Shown in pieces: positions 24,991 to 34,102 of a DNA stretch of 42,556 bases; position 1 is the stretch's first letter; each line of letters opens with the position of its first letter. Position numbers and translations under genes: made by a program. The notes below the pieces were generated by a model, which saw only the letters and a list, made by a program, of their open reading frames with translations, was not told the origin of the DNA and did not search any database. This DNA is from Clostridiales bacterium (GTDB lineage Bacteria > Bacillota > Clostridia > Oscillospirales > Oscillospiraceae), in the NCBI GenBank assembly GCA_021202775.1, contig JAJQCJ010000056.1, positions 1-42,556 of the forward strand. The letters run 5' to 3'.

Positions 24991-26490
24991 ATGGCTCATT
25001 CCAATCATAAGCAGGGGAACCCGCTGGGTTCCGCTATCCCCGGAGGCATCCTGACCGGCCTCCTCCTTGTCATTATGGCAGTTTTGGACGTGCTGCTGGT
25101 CCGAAGCGCTCTGCTTCCCATCAAGTATCTGGTGCCGGGAATGGTGCTGCTGCTGGCCCTGGTGGTGCTGCTGGGGGTCATGACCCACCGGACAGGGCGG
25201 ACGGGACGGTTCGCCTTCGGAACGGTGGTCAGCGTCCTGATCGGGGTCGTCATGGTCTATGGGATCATCGCCCTGTATATGCTCACCAACACGCTGAACA
25301 GCATCACCACAGTGACGACAGAGGTGAGCAATGTGGGCGTCTATGTTTTGACAGAGGATTCCGCGGAAACGCTGAACGACCTGGAGGAGGAGACCTTCGG
25401 CATCCTGTCCGAGCTGGACAGAGACAGCACGGACGGCGCAATCGAGCAGCTCAACGAGGATTTGGATACGGAGATCGCCACCGCAGAATATGACAGCCTG
25501 GTTCTGCTGGTGGAGGGTCTGTACAACCAGGAATGTCGGGCCATTCTCCTGAACAGCGCTTACCTCGACGTGATTGCGGAGATCGACGGGTATACGGATA
25601 TTGAGGACCGGATTCGTGAGGTCTCCGCCCTGGAGGTGGAAGTGGAGGTCGTGGTAGAGGAACCCGACACCGGGGAGACGGAGTCGGAGGTGTCGTCGGC
25701 GTCTGCCACCGCCTTTACCCTGTATATCAGCGGCATTGACAGCCGCAACGGTCTGAAGGCGAAGAGCCGCAGCGACGTCAACATTCTGGCCACCGTCAAC
25801 ACCCAGACCCATCAGATCCTCCTGGTTTCCACGCCCCGGGATTACTATGTGCCCCTGTCCATCTCCAACGGCGCGAAGGATAAGCTGACCCACGCAGGCA
25901 TCTACGGCGTTTCCGTCAGCATGGACACCCTGGCCATGCTCTATGGCATTGATGTGGACTACTACTTCCGCGTGAGCTTTGAGGGCTTTGAGGAAATCGT
26001 GGACGCCCTGGGCGGCGTGTCGGTGTACTCCGAATATGCTTTCACCAGCACCCACGGCGGTTATACCTTTGTGGAAGGGTACAACTACGTGAACGGCGCA
26101 CAGGCCCTGGGCTTTGCCCGGGAGCGGTACGCCTTCGCCTCCGGCGACCGGCAGCGGGGCAAGAACCAGATGGCGCTGATTCAGGCCATGGTCAAGAAAG
26201 CCCTCTCTCCGGAAATTCTGGTGAAATATGCCTCCATCCTGTCTGCTGTGGACGGGAACTTTGAGACCAGCCTGTCCTATGACCTGATTGCCGACCTGGT
26301 GAGCGATCAGCTCAGCACCGGCGCGGACTGGGAGATCATCTCCTACAGCGTGGACGGCAGCAACGGCTCCGCAGTGCCCTATTCCATGAGTACGACGGCA
26401 TATGTGATGATTCCGGACGAGGAGACCGTGGCCACCGCATCGGAGCTGATGCAGGCGGTGCTCGACGGAGAGGTGATTTCCCAGCCCTGA
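24991..26490 (+). CDS. LytR-CpsA-Psr (LCP) family cell-wall glycopolymer ligase
   Basis: 499-residue membrane enzyme expected to move undecaprenyl-phosphate-linked polymers onto peptidoglycan at the outer face. Three N-terminal helices (residues about 17-38, 45-64 and 74-100) are followed by an acidic spacer with VEVEVVVEEPD. The LCP domain starts near 240 with TLYISGIDSR, and keeps SRSDVNILATVN, LLVSTPRDYYVP, DALGGVSV, VEGYNYVNGAQALGFARER and DRQRGKNQMALIQAM, including the Asp/Arg residues that bind the lipid pyrophosphate. The roughly 140-residue region between helices and LCP domain (25300-25700) is longer than in many LCP proteins. GGAAGG lies 7 or so bases before the ATG. Confidence 0.94.
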   Translation: MAHSNHKQGNPLGSAIPGGILTGLLLVIMAVLDVLLVRSALLPIKYLVPGMVLLLALVVLLGVMTHRTGRTGRFAFGTVVSVLIGVVMVYGIIALYMLTNTLNSITTVTTEVSNVGVYVLTEDSAETLNDLEEETFGILSELDRDSTDGAIEQLNEDLDTEIATAEYDSLVLLVEGLYNQECRAILLNSAYLDVIAEIDGYTDIEDRIREVSALEVEVEVVVEEPDTGETESEVSSASATAFTLYISGIDSRNGLKAKSRSDVNILATVNTQTHQILLVSTPRDYYVPLSISNGAKDKLTHAGIYGVSVSMDTLAMLYGIDVDYYFRVSFEGFEEIVDALGGVSVYSEYAFTSTHGGYTFVEGYNYVNGAQALGFARERYAFASGDRQRGKNQMALIQAMVKKALSPEILVKYASILSAVDGNFETSLSYDLIADLVSDQLSTGADWEIISYSVDGSNGSAVPYSMSTTAYVMIPDEETVATASELMQAVLDGEVISQP

Positions 26491-26509
26491 GGCGGGCTGT
26501 GTCTGAGCC

Positions 26510-26538
26510 TTTACAATCCGTCCTGAACATGCTATGAT
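26510..26538 (+). promoter_or_regulatory. Promoter of trkA-trkH
   Basis: TTTACA, 17 bases, TATGAT, 84 bases before the trkA start. Confidence 0.75.
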
Positions 26539-26621
26539 GATGTGGAAGCGCCTGCCCGGCTCGCAGGCTGCGGCATAAAAACGGCTGTGCCATCGGCCCT
26601 TTCGCCATAGGAGAGAGAAGT

Positions 26622-27980
26622 ATGAAGATATTGGTGGTAGGTTGCGGCAATGTGGGCTATACCATTGCGGAAACCCTGAACAGGGAAAAACACAGTATTA
26701 CTGTCATTGACATTGATGAGGAAAAGGCGAGCACCCTTACCAATCGGCTGGACGTGGTGTCGGTGGCAGGCAACGGGGCGGCCTACAGCGTCCTCAGGGA
26801 GGGCGGAGTGGAGGACTGCGACGTGCTGATCGCCACCACGGGCCAGGACGAGATCAATATGCTCTGCTGCCTGATTGCCAAGAGAACGAGGAACTGCCGG
26901 ACGATTGCCCGGGTGCGCAACCCGGAGTACTACAGCGAAATCAAATCCCTCCAGGATATCCTGGGCATTGACCTGGTGATCAATCCGGAGTCCTCTGCGG
27001 CGGAAAGCTGTTACCAGCTGCTGTGGGCACCGGGGGCCTCCTATGTGGACTCCTTCGCCCAGGGCAAGGTGCTGGTGGTGACGGTGCGCCTGCCGGAGAA
27101 ATCCCCCTGGGTGTACAAGAGCCTGAATGAGATCAACCGTGGCTGCCGGGCGCAGTTCCTGATTGCCGTTGTGGAGTGCAAGGGGGAATCCTTTGTGCCC
27201 AACGGCTACAGCGTCATTCAGGAGGGGGACCAGCTGTCCCTGCTGGTGGACAAGGCGGATCTGAACCTGGTGCTGCGCAATATGGGCCTGGCGGTCAAGC
27301 CGATTAAGAGCGTCCTGATTGGCGGCTGCGGCACCATGGGGTACTATCTGGCCAAACGGCTGCTGGAGGAGCGGGTCAGCGTCAAAATTGTGGAGCCCAA
27401 TCTGAGCCGCTGCAACAAGCTGTGGGATGAGCTGCCGGGCGCAATCGTGTTAAACGGCAGCTTCAACAATGAGCTGTTCCTCCAGGAGGCGGGAATTTCC
27501 GATGTGGATGCCGTCGCCGCACTGTCCGGCAACGATTCGGATAACATTGTGCTGTCCCTCTATGCCAATAAGGTGACCAATGCCAAGCTCATCACCCGGG
27601 TCAACAAGATGACGATGGGGGGCGTGCTGTCGGAGATTCCCATCGGCGCCGTCGTCTCCCCCAAGGCGCTGACGGCGGAGTACATCCTGCGCTACGCCCG
27701 GGCCATCAGCAGCGACAAAAGCGACAGCAACATGGAGGCGATGCACTTCCTGGCGGACGGAAAGATCGAGGCCCTGTCCTTTACCGTGTACAGGGATTCC
27801 CCGCTGGTGGGGGTACAGTTCAAGTCGCTGCGCCTGCGCAAGGGCGTCCTGTTTGGGGCGATCATTCGGGGGACGTCTGTTATCATCCCCTCCGGCGCGG
27901 ACGCGATTCGGGCCGGCGATCTGGTGGTCGTCCTGACGGAGCATAAGGGGATGCGGAAGATTCGGGACGTATTGGCTTGA
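26622..27980 (+). CDS. trkA: Trk potassium uptake system peripheral protein TrkA
   Basis: 452 residues with two RCK (TrkA-N plus TrkA-C) repeats, as in the tandem TrkA proteins. The nucleotide-binding folds open with VVGCGNVGYTIAETL at 4-18 and LIGGCGTMGYYLAKRL near 228. Each is followed by an acidic residue ending strand 2 (ITVIDIDEEKA, VKIVEPNLSRC). TrkA-C domains end in VDKADLNLVL and VVVLTEHKGMRKI. It gates the TrkH channel in response to NAD(H)/ATP. GGAGAG precedes the ATG. trkH starts 16 bases after its stop. Confidence 0.96.
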   Translation: MKILVVGCGNVGYTIAETLNREKHSITVIDIDEEKASTLTNRLDVVSVAGNGAAYSVLREGGVEDCDVLIATTGQDEINMLCCLIAKRTRNCRTIARVRNPEYYSEIKSLQDILGIDLVINPESSAAESCYQLLWAPGASYVDSFAQGKVLVVTVRLPEKSPWVYKSLNEINRGCRAQFLIAVVECKGESFVPNGYSVIQEGDQLSLLVDKADLNLVLRNMGLAVKPIKSVLIGGCGTMGYYLAKRLLEERVSVKIVEPNLSRCNKLWDELPGAIVLNGSFNNELFLQEAGISDVDAVAALSGNDSDNIVLSLYANKVTNAKLITRVNKMTMGGVLSEIPIGAVVSPKALTAEYILRYARAISSDKSDSNMEAMHFLADGKIEALSFTVYRDSPLVGVQFKSLRLRKGVLFGAIIRGTSVIIPSGADAIRAGDLVVVLTEHKGMRKIRDVLA

Positions 27981-27996
27981 AAAGAGGCGCTCATCC

Positions 27997-29439
27997 GTGA
28001 ATTATATCAGTATTCTGAACATCCTGGGCTGGATATTCGGCGTAGAGGGGGCGCTGATGCTGCTGCCGGCCTTGGTGGCGCTGTTCTACGGGGAGGCACA
28101 GGGCTGGTACTTTGTGCTGTGTGGGCTGCTCTGCGGGTTGCTGGCCCTTGTCCTGACCCGAATCAAAAAGAAAAACGACCGTTTTTATGCCCGGGAGGGC
28201 AATGTGACGGTGACCCTGTCCTGGATTTTCATGTCCCTGGTGGGGGCGCTGCCCTTCACCCTCAGCGGTGAAATTCCCAACTATGTGGATGCGCTGTTTG
28301 AAATCGTCTCCGGCTTCACCACCACAGGGGCCAGTATTCTGGAGAACGTGGAGAGCCTCAGTCGCTGTATGCTGTTCTGGCGCAGCCTGTCCCACTGGAT
28401 CGGCGGCATGGGGGTGCTGGTGTTCGTGATGACCCTGATGCCCATGGCCAACGGCGGCTCCAGCTTTGCTCTGATGCAGGCGGAGAGTACCGGGCCCACA
28501 GTGTCCAAGCTGGTGCCCCACCTGAAGGCCACGGCCCGCAACCTCTACCTGATCTACCTGGGGCTGACGGTGCTGGAGATCCTGTTCCTGCTGGCCGGGG
28601 GCATGACCTTTTATGAGGCGTCCTGCTATACCTTTGGCACGGTGGGCACCGGCGGCTTCGGGCTGCTCAGTTCTTCCATCGCCAGCTACAGCACCTACAT
28701 TCAGGTGGTCATCACCGTGTTCATGGTGCTGTCCGGCATCAACTTCCAGTTCTTTTTCTTTCTGATTCTGCGGCGGTTTGGCGACGCGGTCAAACTGGAG
28801 GAGGTGCGCTGGTACCTGGCCATCTTCTTTGGCGCGACGGTGGCCATTGCCGTCGGTCTGACGGTGCAGCAGGGCGGGGGCTGGCTCTATAACCTCCAGC
28901 AGTCCGCCTTCCAGACCGCCAGCATCATGACCACCACCGGCTACGCCACCTGTGACTTTGACCTGTGGCCGGTGTTCTGCAAGGTGATTCTGCTGATGCT
29001 GATGTTCTGCGGGGCCTGCTCCGGGTCCACAGGCGGCGGCCTGAAGGTCTGCCGCATCATGATTTATTTCAGGGCGGGGATTCGTGAGGCGAAAGGCGTC
29101 ATCTTCCCCCGGCAGGTGCGCAACGTGCGCTTCAACGGCAAGGCAATCGACAACAAGGTGCTTCGGGCCACCATGATGTTCCTGGGCTGTTACCTGATGA
29201 TTTATGTGGTTTCCATGATCATCATTTCGGTGGACTGCGGGGATCTGACCACCTGCTTTACGGCGGTGGCCGCCACCATCAACAATATCGGCCCCGGCTT
29301 TGCCGCAGTGGGGCCCACCGCCAATTTCAGCTTTTTCAATCCGCTGTCCAAGCTGGTGCTGATTTTTGATATGCTGGCCGGGCGGCTGGAGGTGTTCCCC
29401 ATGCTGGTGCTGCTTTTCCCCTCCACCTGGCGGAAATAA
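27997..29439 (+). CDS. trkH: TrkH family potassium uptake protein
   Basis: 480-residue K+ channel-like transporter, partner of TrkA. All four pore-loop repeats have their selectivity glycine: TTTGAS, GTVGTGGFG, TTTGYA and NNIGPGF. About ten membrane helices are visible, beginning with ISILNILGWIFGVEGALML. Start is GTG 27997 (only a weak AGAGG upstream), so translation may be coupled to trkA. The Trk-type rather than Ktr-type assignment follows from length and the pairing with a two-RCK TrkA. No terminator is seen after it; the next gene has its own promoter. Confidence 0.95.
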   Translation: MNYISILNILGWIFGVEGALMLLPALVALFYGEAQGWYFVLCGLLCGLLALVLTRIKKKNDRFYAREGNVTVTLSWIFMSLVGALPFTLSGEIPNYVDALFEIVSGFTTTGASILENVESLSRCMLFWRSLSHWIGGMGVLVFVMTLMPMANGGSSFALMQAESTGPTVSKLVPHLKATARNLYLIYLGLTVLEILFLLAGGMTFYEASCYTFGTVGTGGFGLLSSSIASYSTYIQVVITVFMVLSGINFQFFFFLILRRFGDAVKLEEVRWYLAIFFGATVAIAVGLTVQQGGGWLYNLQQSAFQTASIMTTTGYATCDFDLWPVFCKVILLMLMFCGACSGSTGGGLKVCRIMIYFRAGIREAKGVIFPRQVRNVRFNGKAIDNKVLRATMMFLGCYLMIYVVSMIIISVDCGDLTTCFTAVAATINNIGPGFAAVGPTANFSFFNPLSKLVLIFDMLAGRLEVFPMLVLLFPSTWRK

Positions 29440-29442
29440 GTG

Positions 29443-29471
29443 TTGCAAAAAACGGGAGAAGTGGGTATAAT
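29443..29471 (+). promoter_or_regulatory. Promoter of the DUF1858 gene
   Basis: TTGCAA, 17 bases, TATAAT, 28 bases before the ATG at 29499, directly after the trkH stop. Confidence 0.9.
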
Positions 29472-29498
29472 AGAATATCATAAAGGAGGTATGTCAGA

Positions 29499-29699
29499 AT
29501 GCCTGAAATTACAAAAGACACCATTATCGGTGATGTGCTGCAGTATTCCCCCGACCTGATTCCGGTTTTCATGGAGGCGGGGATGCACTGCCTGTTCTGC
29601 GGCGCCGCCCAGGGCGAGACCATTGAAGAGGCCTGCGTGGTGCACGGCATCGATCCGGACGAAATGATGGAGCGCATCCATCAGGCGCTGAGCGCCTAA
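29499..29699 (+). CDS. DUF1858 domain protein
   Basis: 66 residues from ATG 29499 with AAAGGAGG upstream. MPEITKDTIIGDVLQYSPDL, FMEAGMHCLFCGAAQGETIEEA and CVVHGIDPDEMMERI are the hallmark of DUF1858, including the CxxC pair (HCLFCG). The helix-loop fold is often seen in redox-linked or hybrid-cluster-related proteins, but its role is not established. A terminator follows directly. Confidence 0.93.
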   Translation: MPEITKDTIIGDVLQYSPDLIPVFMEAGMHCLFCGAAQGETIEEACVVHGIDPDEMMERIHQALSA

Positions 29700-29707
29700 T
29701 AAGCGTT

Positions 29708-29739
29708 TTCCCGGAGGCTGTGCTTCCGGGAATTCTTTT
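29708..29739 (+). terminator. Terminator after the DUF1858 gene
   Basis: Stem TTCCCGGAGGC / GCTTCCGGGAA with one G-T pair, short loop, then TTCTTTT. Confidence 0.75.
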
Positions 29740-29745
29740 GCAGAG

Positions 29746-30462
29746 ATGATGGAACAGCTACAGTTGACGCCCCGCCTGCAGGTGGTGGCGAACCTTGTGC
29801 CGGAGGGCGCCCGGCTGGCGGACGTGGGCACAGACCATGCCCACCTCCCTGTCTGGCTGCTGCTGGAGGGCAGAATTTCCGGCGCCATTGCGTCCGACAT
29901 CCGCCCCGGCCCGCTGGAACGGGCAAAGGGGACGGTGGAGGCGTACTGTGTGGAGGAGCGGGTCTCCCTGCGGCTCTGCCCGGGGCTGGAGGGAATCGCC
30001 GCCCACGAGGTTGACACCGTGACCATCTGCGGCATGGGCGGCGATATGATGATGGACATTCTGGGGGCCGCCCCCTGGACCAGAGAGGGGGTCACCCTGA
30101 TTTTGCAGCCCCAGAGCGGCCAGCCACGGCTGCGGCGCTGGCTCACCGCCCACGGCTATGAAATTCAGCTGGAATGTCTGGCGAAGGAGGCCCATCGCTG
30201 GTATCCGGTGCTGCTGGTGCGGGGCGGCCGCTGCGCCGCCCTCACCGCCCCGGAGGCTCTGGCGGGGCCGGAACGGGCCTGGCGGGAGGAGCCTCTGCGG
30301 CTGCCCTATCTGCGGTTCCTGCGCCGGCAGTGCGGCAGACAACTGGAGGCGGTGCTTCACTCGGAGAAGGAAGCGGACCTTCCCCGCCGGGCGGAGCTGG
30401 CGGAGTGCGCAGCGGCGCTGGACCGTTGGATTCAGGCGCGGGAGGAGGACGCATCTACATGA
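29746..30462 (+). CDS. trmK: tRNA (adenine(22)-N1)-methyltransferase TrmK
   Basis: 238 residues. Methylates N1 of A22 in tRNA using S-adenosylmethionine. The N-terminal Rossmann domain reads LTPRLQVVANLVPEGARLADVGTDHAHLPVWL, with DVGTDHAHLP as the SAM-binding motif, then ASDIRPGPLERA, and the catalytic-side CGMGGDMMMDIL, followed by LILQPQSGQPRLRRWL. The C-terminal part is a helical coiled-coil region. The start ATG (29746, or the adjacent one at 29749) has no strong ribosome binding site. Its stop overlaps the NIF3 start as ATGA, a common pairing in Firmicutes. Confidence 0.95.
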   Translation: MMEQLQLTPRLQVVANLVPEGARLADVGTDHAHLPVWLLLEGRISGAIASDIRPGPLERAKGTVEAYCVEERVSLRLCPGLEGIAAHEVDTVTICGMGGDMMMDILGAAPWTREGVTLILQPQSGQPRLRRWLTAHGYEIQLECLAKEAHRWYPVLLVRGGRCAALTAPEALAGPERAWREEPLRLPYLRFLRRQCGRQLEAVLHSEKEADLPRRAELAECAAALDRWIQAREEDAST

Positions 30463-31259
30463 CAACCGTGAAGGATATTTATGACTTTCTGGACAACATG
30501 GCCCCGTTCTCATTACAGGAGAGCTGGGACAATTCCGGATTTTTGGTGGGACATGAGAGCCGGGAGGTGACCTCGGTTTTTGTCTCCCTGGACATCACGG
30601 AGAACACCGTTCAGGAGGCGGCGGCCTGCGGCGCGGAGCTGATGGTCTCCCACCACCCGGTGATCTTCCACCCGGCAAAGACGCTGACCGACCGGCGGCT
30701 GGACGGGGACGGGAAGATTTTGCTATCCCTGGCGGAGCATCATATGGCTGCCATCTGCTGCCACACCAATCTGGACAGCGTGGAGGGAGGCGTCAGCGAC
30801 GCCCTGGCCAAAGCGCTGGGGCTGGTGCGGGTGGAGCAGCTGCACCAGGCCGGGGTGGACTGCTACGACCGGCCCTACGGTATTGGCCGTATCGGGGAGC
30901 CGCCGGAGCCGGTGCCGGTGGAGAAGTTCCTGACCCTGGTGAAAGAGGCGCTGCACCCCAACGGCCTCCGCTATGTATCCGGCAGCCGGATGGTGCGGCG
31001 GGTGGCGGTAGGCGGCGGCGCCTGCGGCAGCATGATGGAGGACGCAGTGCGGGCCGGGTGCGACACCTTCGTCACCAGCGACCTGAAGTATAACGACTTT
31101 CTCTCCGCCGCCGCCCTGGGGCTGAACCTGATCGACGCGGGCCACTTCCCCACGGAAAATCCGGTGACGGAGGTGCTGGCCCGCTGGCTGACGGAGGCTT
31201 TTCCCGCAGTCAAAGTCACAAAATCCGCCGTAAAACGGGAAGTGATTTCCTACGCATAA
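30459..31259 (+). CDS. Nif3-like dinuclear metal centre hexameric protein (YqfO/YbgI family)
   Basis: 266 residues from ATG 30459, in the ATGA overlap with trmK and after GGAGGAGG. Metal-site motifs: VSHHPVIFH, CCHTNLDS, and near the end DAGHFPTENPVTE. The NIF3/YqfO family has a dinuclear metal site and a toroidal hexamer; GTP cyclohydrolase-like activity has been reported for some members but the cellular role is unsettled. The open frame runs 95 codons further upstream inside trmK and is rejected. The length lacks the extra PII-like domain present in longer members such as B. subtilis YqfO. Confidence 0.94.
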   Translation: MTTVKDIYDFLDNMAPFSLQESWDNSGFLVGHESREVTSVFVSLDITENTVQEAAACGAELMVSHHPVIFHPAKTLTDRRLDGDGKILLSLAEHHMAAICCHTNLDSVEGGVSDALAKALGLVRVEQLHQAGVDCYDRPYGIGRIGEPPEPVPVEKFLTLVKEALHPNGLRYVSGSRMVRRVAVGGGACGSMMEDAVRAGCDTFVTSDLKYNDFLSAAALGLNLIDAGHFPTENPVTEVLARWLTEAFPAVKVTKSAVKREVISYA

Positions 31260-31263
31260 GTAC

Positions 31264-31292
31264 TTGCGCAGGCAGGGACGCTATGCTATAAT
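31264..31292 (+). promoter_or_regulatory. Promoter of yebC
   Basis: TTGCGC, 17 bases, TATAAT, 67 bases before the yebC start. Confidence 0.85.
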
Positions 31293-31358
31293 CAGTTATT
31301 ATGATGTTTTTCGGGCTGCGCCTGAAAACAGATGATTTTTTTGAAGGGAAGATGAATC

Positions 31359-32099
31359 ATGTCCGGACATTCCAAGTGGCATAACATTCAGAAAACAAAG
31401 GGTGCTGCCGACGCAAAGCGCAGCGCGGCCTTTACGAAAATCGCGCGGGAAATCGTCATCGCCGTGAAGCAGGGCGGCGGCGGCGACCCCTCCTATAACT
31501 CCCAGCTGGCCACCGTTGTGGCCAAGGCCAAGGCCATCAATATGCCGAAGGACAACATCAAGCGCACCATCGACAAGGCCCTCTCCGCCGGCTCCGGCGA
31601 CAACTTCGAGAACCTGACCTTCGAGGGCTACGGCCCCTCCGGCGTGGCCGTCATCGTGGAGGCCGTCACCGACAACCGCAACCGCACCACCCCCGCCGTC
31701 CGCCATATCTTTGACAAGTACAACGGCAACCTGGGGGCCACGGGCTGCGTGTCCTGGTCCTTTGACAAGAAGGGCATGATCGTCATCAACAACGAGGACG
31801 AGGATCTGGACGAGGACGAGGTCATGATGGACGTGCTGGACGCCGGCGGCGACGACCTGAAGAACGAGGGCGACGTCTTTATCGTCTACACCGAGCCGGA
31901 CGCCCTGTCCGCCGTGGTGGACGCCCTGGAGAGCAAGGGCTACACCTTTGAGTCCGCCGACATCGCCATGGTGCCCCAGAACACCGTCAAGCTGGAGCGG
32001 GAAGGCGACATCAAGAACATGACCCGCATGATCGAGCTGCTGGAGGAGGACGACGACGTCCAGAACGTCTGGCACAACTGGGATCAGGAGGACGAATAA
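31359..32099 (+). CDS. yebC: YebC/PmpR family protein
   Basis: 246 residues, cytosolic. MSGHSKWHNIQKTKGAADAK is the classic opening, followed by NMPKDNIKRTIDKAL, EGYGPSGVAVIVEAVTDNRNRT, GNLGATGCVSWSFDKKG and the acidic C-terminus DVQNVWHNW. Family members have been described as DNA-binding regulators and, more recently, as factors that help ribosomes through proline-rich stretches; the sequence does not choose between these. Start supported by GAAGGGAAG upstream. Own promoter and terminator, so monocistronic. Confidence 0.96.
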   Translation: MSGHSKWHNIQKTKGAADAKRSAAFTKIAREIVIAVKQGGGGDPSYNSQLATVVAKAKAINMPKDNIKRTIDKALSAGSGDNFENLTFEGYGPSGVAVIVEAVTDNRNRTTPAVRHIFDKYNGNLGATGCVSWSFDKKGMIVINNEDEDLDEDEVMMDVLDAGGDDLKNEGDVFIVYTEPDALSAVVDALESKGYTFESADIAMVPQNTVKLEREGDIKNMTRMIELLEEDDDVQNVWHNWDQEDE

Positions 32100-32132
32100 T
32101 CCTCTGGGCCTGCTCAGAACCGATTTCAAAAG

Positions 32133-32169
32133 AAAAAGCGAGCTGCATGAGTCTGCAGCTCGCTTTTTT
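32133..32169 (+). terminator. Terminator of yebC
   Basis: Stem AAAAAGCGAGCTGCA / TGCAGCTCGCTTTTT, loop TGAGTC, and a six-T tail; the symmetrical A/T ends let it also terminate rnpB on the minus strand. Confidence 0.92.
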
Positions 32170-32172
32170 AAC

Positions 32173-32528
32173 GCAAGTAGGCCTGTAAGCCGGGTTCTGT
32201 TTTGACAGCCATCTATCTCGACCTGCTGTTGCCAACAGGCTCAAGCCACCTCCTGGGAACGGCCGGGCCGGCCATATGTTCCACCCACGGTGTTGCTCCG
32301 AATAGAGTTTACAGAGCCGAGCTGTTCCCAGTCGGCTGGTGCGCTCTTACCGCACCTTTCCACCCTTACCGGCGCGCCGGAAACCGGCGGCCGGCGGTAT
32401 CTCTCTGTTGCACTTGTCCTGAAGTCGCCTTCGGCGGGCGTTACCCGTTATTCTTGCCCTGTGGAGCCCGGACTTTCCTCACAGGTGGGCCTTTCGCCCC
32501 ACCCGCGCGGCTGTCCAGCCTGCTTGCA
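32173..32528 (-). ncRNA. rnpB: RNase P RNA (class A)
   Basis: Catalytic RNA that removes tRNA 5' leaders. On the minus strand it contains the diagnostic GAGGAAAGTCCGGGC (complement of 32466-32480), ACAGAGAGATACCGCC, GGTAAGGGTGGAAAGGTGCG with AAGAGCGCACC, and a terminal CCCGGCTTACAGGCC. P1 pairs GCAAGCAGGC at the 5' end with GCCTACTTGC at the 3' end, which fixes both boundaries closely. Plus-strand open frames across it are shadows. Confidence 0.97.
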
Positions 32529-32534
32529 GGGTAT

Positions 32535-32563
32535 ATTTTAGCGAATTTTCTTCGGATTGTCAA
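32535..32563 (-). promoter_or_regulatory. Promoter of rnpB
   Basis: On the minus strand TTGACA, 17 bases, TAAAAT; predicted start is at the 5' end of the P1 stem. Confidence 0.92.
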
Positions 32564-32571
32564 CTGGGGCG

Positions 32572-32600
32572 TTGAATTTCCGGAGAAGAACGGGTATAAT
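32572..32600 (+). promoter_or_regulatory. Promoter of the murD operon
   Basis: TTGAAT, 17 bases, TATAAT. It stands back to back with the rnpB promoter; the two -35 boxes are only 8 bases apart. Confidence 0.88.
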
Positions 32601-32702
32601 ATCCGTGATTGCAGCCTTCCAACGGGGCGGGCCGACTGCCGCTGGCGGTGCGCATTCCCGGAGGGCTACAGTGGTGCTGCAGCGGAAGATTGGAGATGCT
32701 TT

Positions 32703-34088
32703 ATGACCTTTGAAGAATATCTTGATGCGTTACAGGGGAAAACGGTGGCCATCATCGGCATCGGCGTCAGCAATACGCCGCTGATTCAGCTGCTGCTGCG
32801 GCAGGGGATCGCCGTGACAGCCTGCGACAGGGCCAGCCGGGCGCAGTTCGGCAATGAGGAGCTGCTTCAGGCGCTGGAGGCCCAGGGGGCCGTACTGAAG
32901 CTGGGGGAAGGCTACCTGGACGGACTGGATCAGGACGTGATTTTCCGCTCCCCCGGTATTCGGCCGGATATTCCCGCCTTTCAGCAGGCCAGGGCCAGAG
33001 GGAGCCTGATCACCTCGGAGATGGAGGTGTTCTTCCACGTCTGCCCCTGCAAACGCATCGCTGTCACCGGGTCTGACGGCAAGACCACCACCACCACCAT
33101 CATCGCCCGGCTGCTGGAGCGGGCAGGCTACACCGTCCACCTGGGGGGCAACATCGGCAAGCCTCTGCTGCCGGAGGTCGGAGACATGAAGCCGGAGGAC
33201 ATCGCCGTGCTGGAGCTCAGTTCCTTCCAGCTGATGACCATGGATGCCAGCCCGGAGATCGCCGTGGTGACCAACCTGGCCCCCAACCACCTGGATGTAC
33301 ACAAGGGCATGGAGGAGTATGTGGCGGCGAAGAAGAATATCTTCCTCCATCAGTCCCCGGAGGGGAAACTGGTGCTGAACCGGGACAATGCCATTACCAA
33401 CGGCTTCGCCCGGGAGGCCCCCGGCCAGGTGACCCTCTTTTCCCGGCAGAACCCGCTGGAGCGGGGCGTGGTCATCGAGGACGGGGTCGTCTGCGTGAAG
33501 CAGGACGGCATCCGTCGGGAGGTGCTGCCGGTGGAGGACATTCTGCTGCCCGGCGTCCATAACGTAGAAAACTATGAGGCGGCCATTGCCGCCGTGGACG
33601 GACTGGTGCCCGATGAGGTGATCCGCGCCTTCGCCAAAGAGTTCGGCGGGGTGGAGCATCGCATCGAGCTGGTGCGGGAGAAGGACGGTGTCCGGTATTA
33701 CAACGACTCCATCGCCTCCAGCCCCAGCCGCACCATGGCAGGGCTGCGCTCCTTCCGGCAGAAGGTGATTTTGATCGCCGGCGGCTATGACAAGCATCTG
33801 GACTACGAGGTGCTGGGGCCGGATCTGGTGGCCCATACGAAGCGTCTGGTGCTGACCGGGGCCACCGCCGGGGTCATCGAGGCCGCCGCCCGCCATGCGG
33901 AGGGATACAGCGAGGAAAGCCTCCCCATCACCGTCATTGACGATTTCGGGGAAGCGGTTCGCTTTGCGGCGTCGGTGGCGGAGCCGGGGGATGTGGTGAT
34001 TCTCTCCCCGGCCAGCGCATCCTTTGATAAGTTCAAGAACTTCATGGTGCGGGGCGACACGTTCAAGGAGCTTGTCCGCAGGCTGTAA
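32703..34088 (+). CDS. murD: UDP-N-acetylmuramoyl-L-alanine--D-glutamate ligase
   Basis: 461 residues from ATG 32703, after GGAGATG; the frame is open upstream through rnpB and is rejected there. Cytosolic Mur ligase adding D-Glu to UDP-MurNAc-L-Ala. N-terminal Rossmann segment VAIIGIGVSNTPLIQLLL, ATP loop AVTGSDGKTTTTTII near residue 120, ELSSFQL, VVTNLAPNHLDVH, VEHRIELVRE and YNDSIASSPSRTMAGL, then VILSPASASFDKF. All are diagnostic for MurD. A gap of 14 bases leads to the first M42 gene, so the peptidases may share its transcript. Confidence 0.97.
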   Translation: MTFEEYLDALQGKTVAIIGIGVSNTPLIQLLLRQGIAVTACDRASRAQFGNEELLQALEAQGAVLKLGEGYLDGLDQDVIFRSPGIRPDIPAFQQARARGSLITSEMEVFFHVCPCKRIAVTGSDGKTTTTTIIARLLERAGYTVHLGGNIGKPLLPEVGDMKPEDIAVLELSSFQLMTMDASPEIAVVTNLAPNHLDVHKGMEEYVAAKKNIFLHQSPEGKLVLNRDNAITNGFAREAPGQVTLFSRQNPLERGVVIEDGVVCVKQDGIRREVLPVEDILLPGVHNVENYEAAIAAVDGLVPDEVIRAFAKEFGGVEHRIELVREKDGVRYYNDSIASSPSRTMAGLRSFRQKVILIAGGYDKHLDYEVLGPDLVAHTKRLVLTGATAGVIEAAARHAEGYSEESLPITVIDDFGEAVRFAASVAEPGDVVILSPASASFDKFKNFMVRGDTFKELVRRL

Positions 34089-34102
34089 GGAGGTTCGCAG
34101 GT

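Noticed and set aside
32202-32702. N-terminal extension of MurD
   Set aside because: It is the antisense of RNase P RNA; MurD homology begins at 32703.
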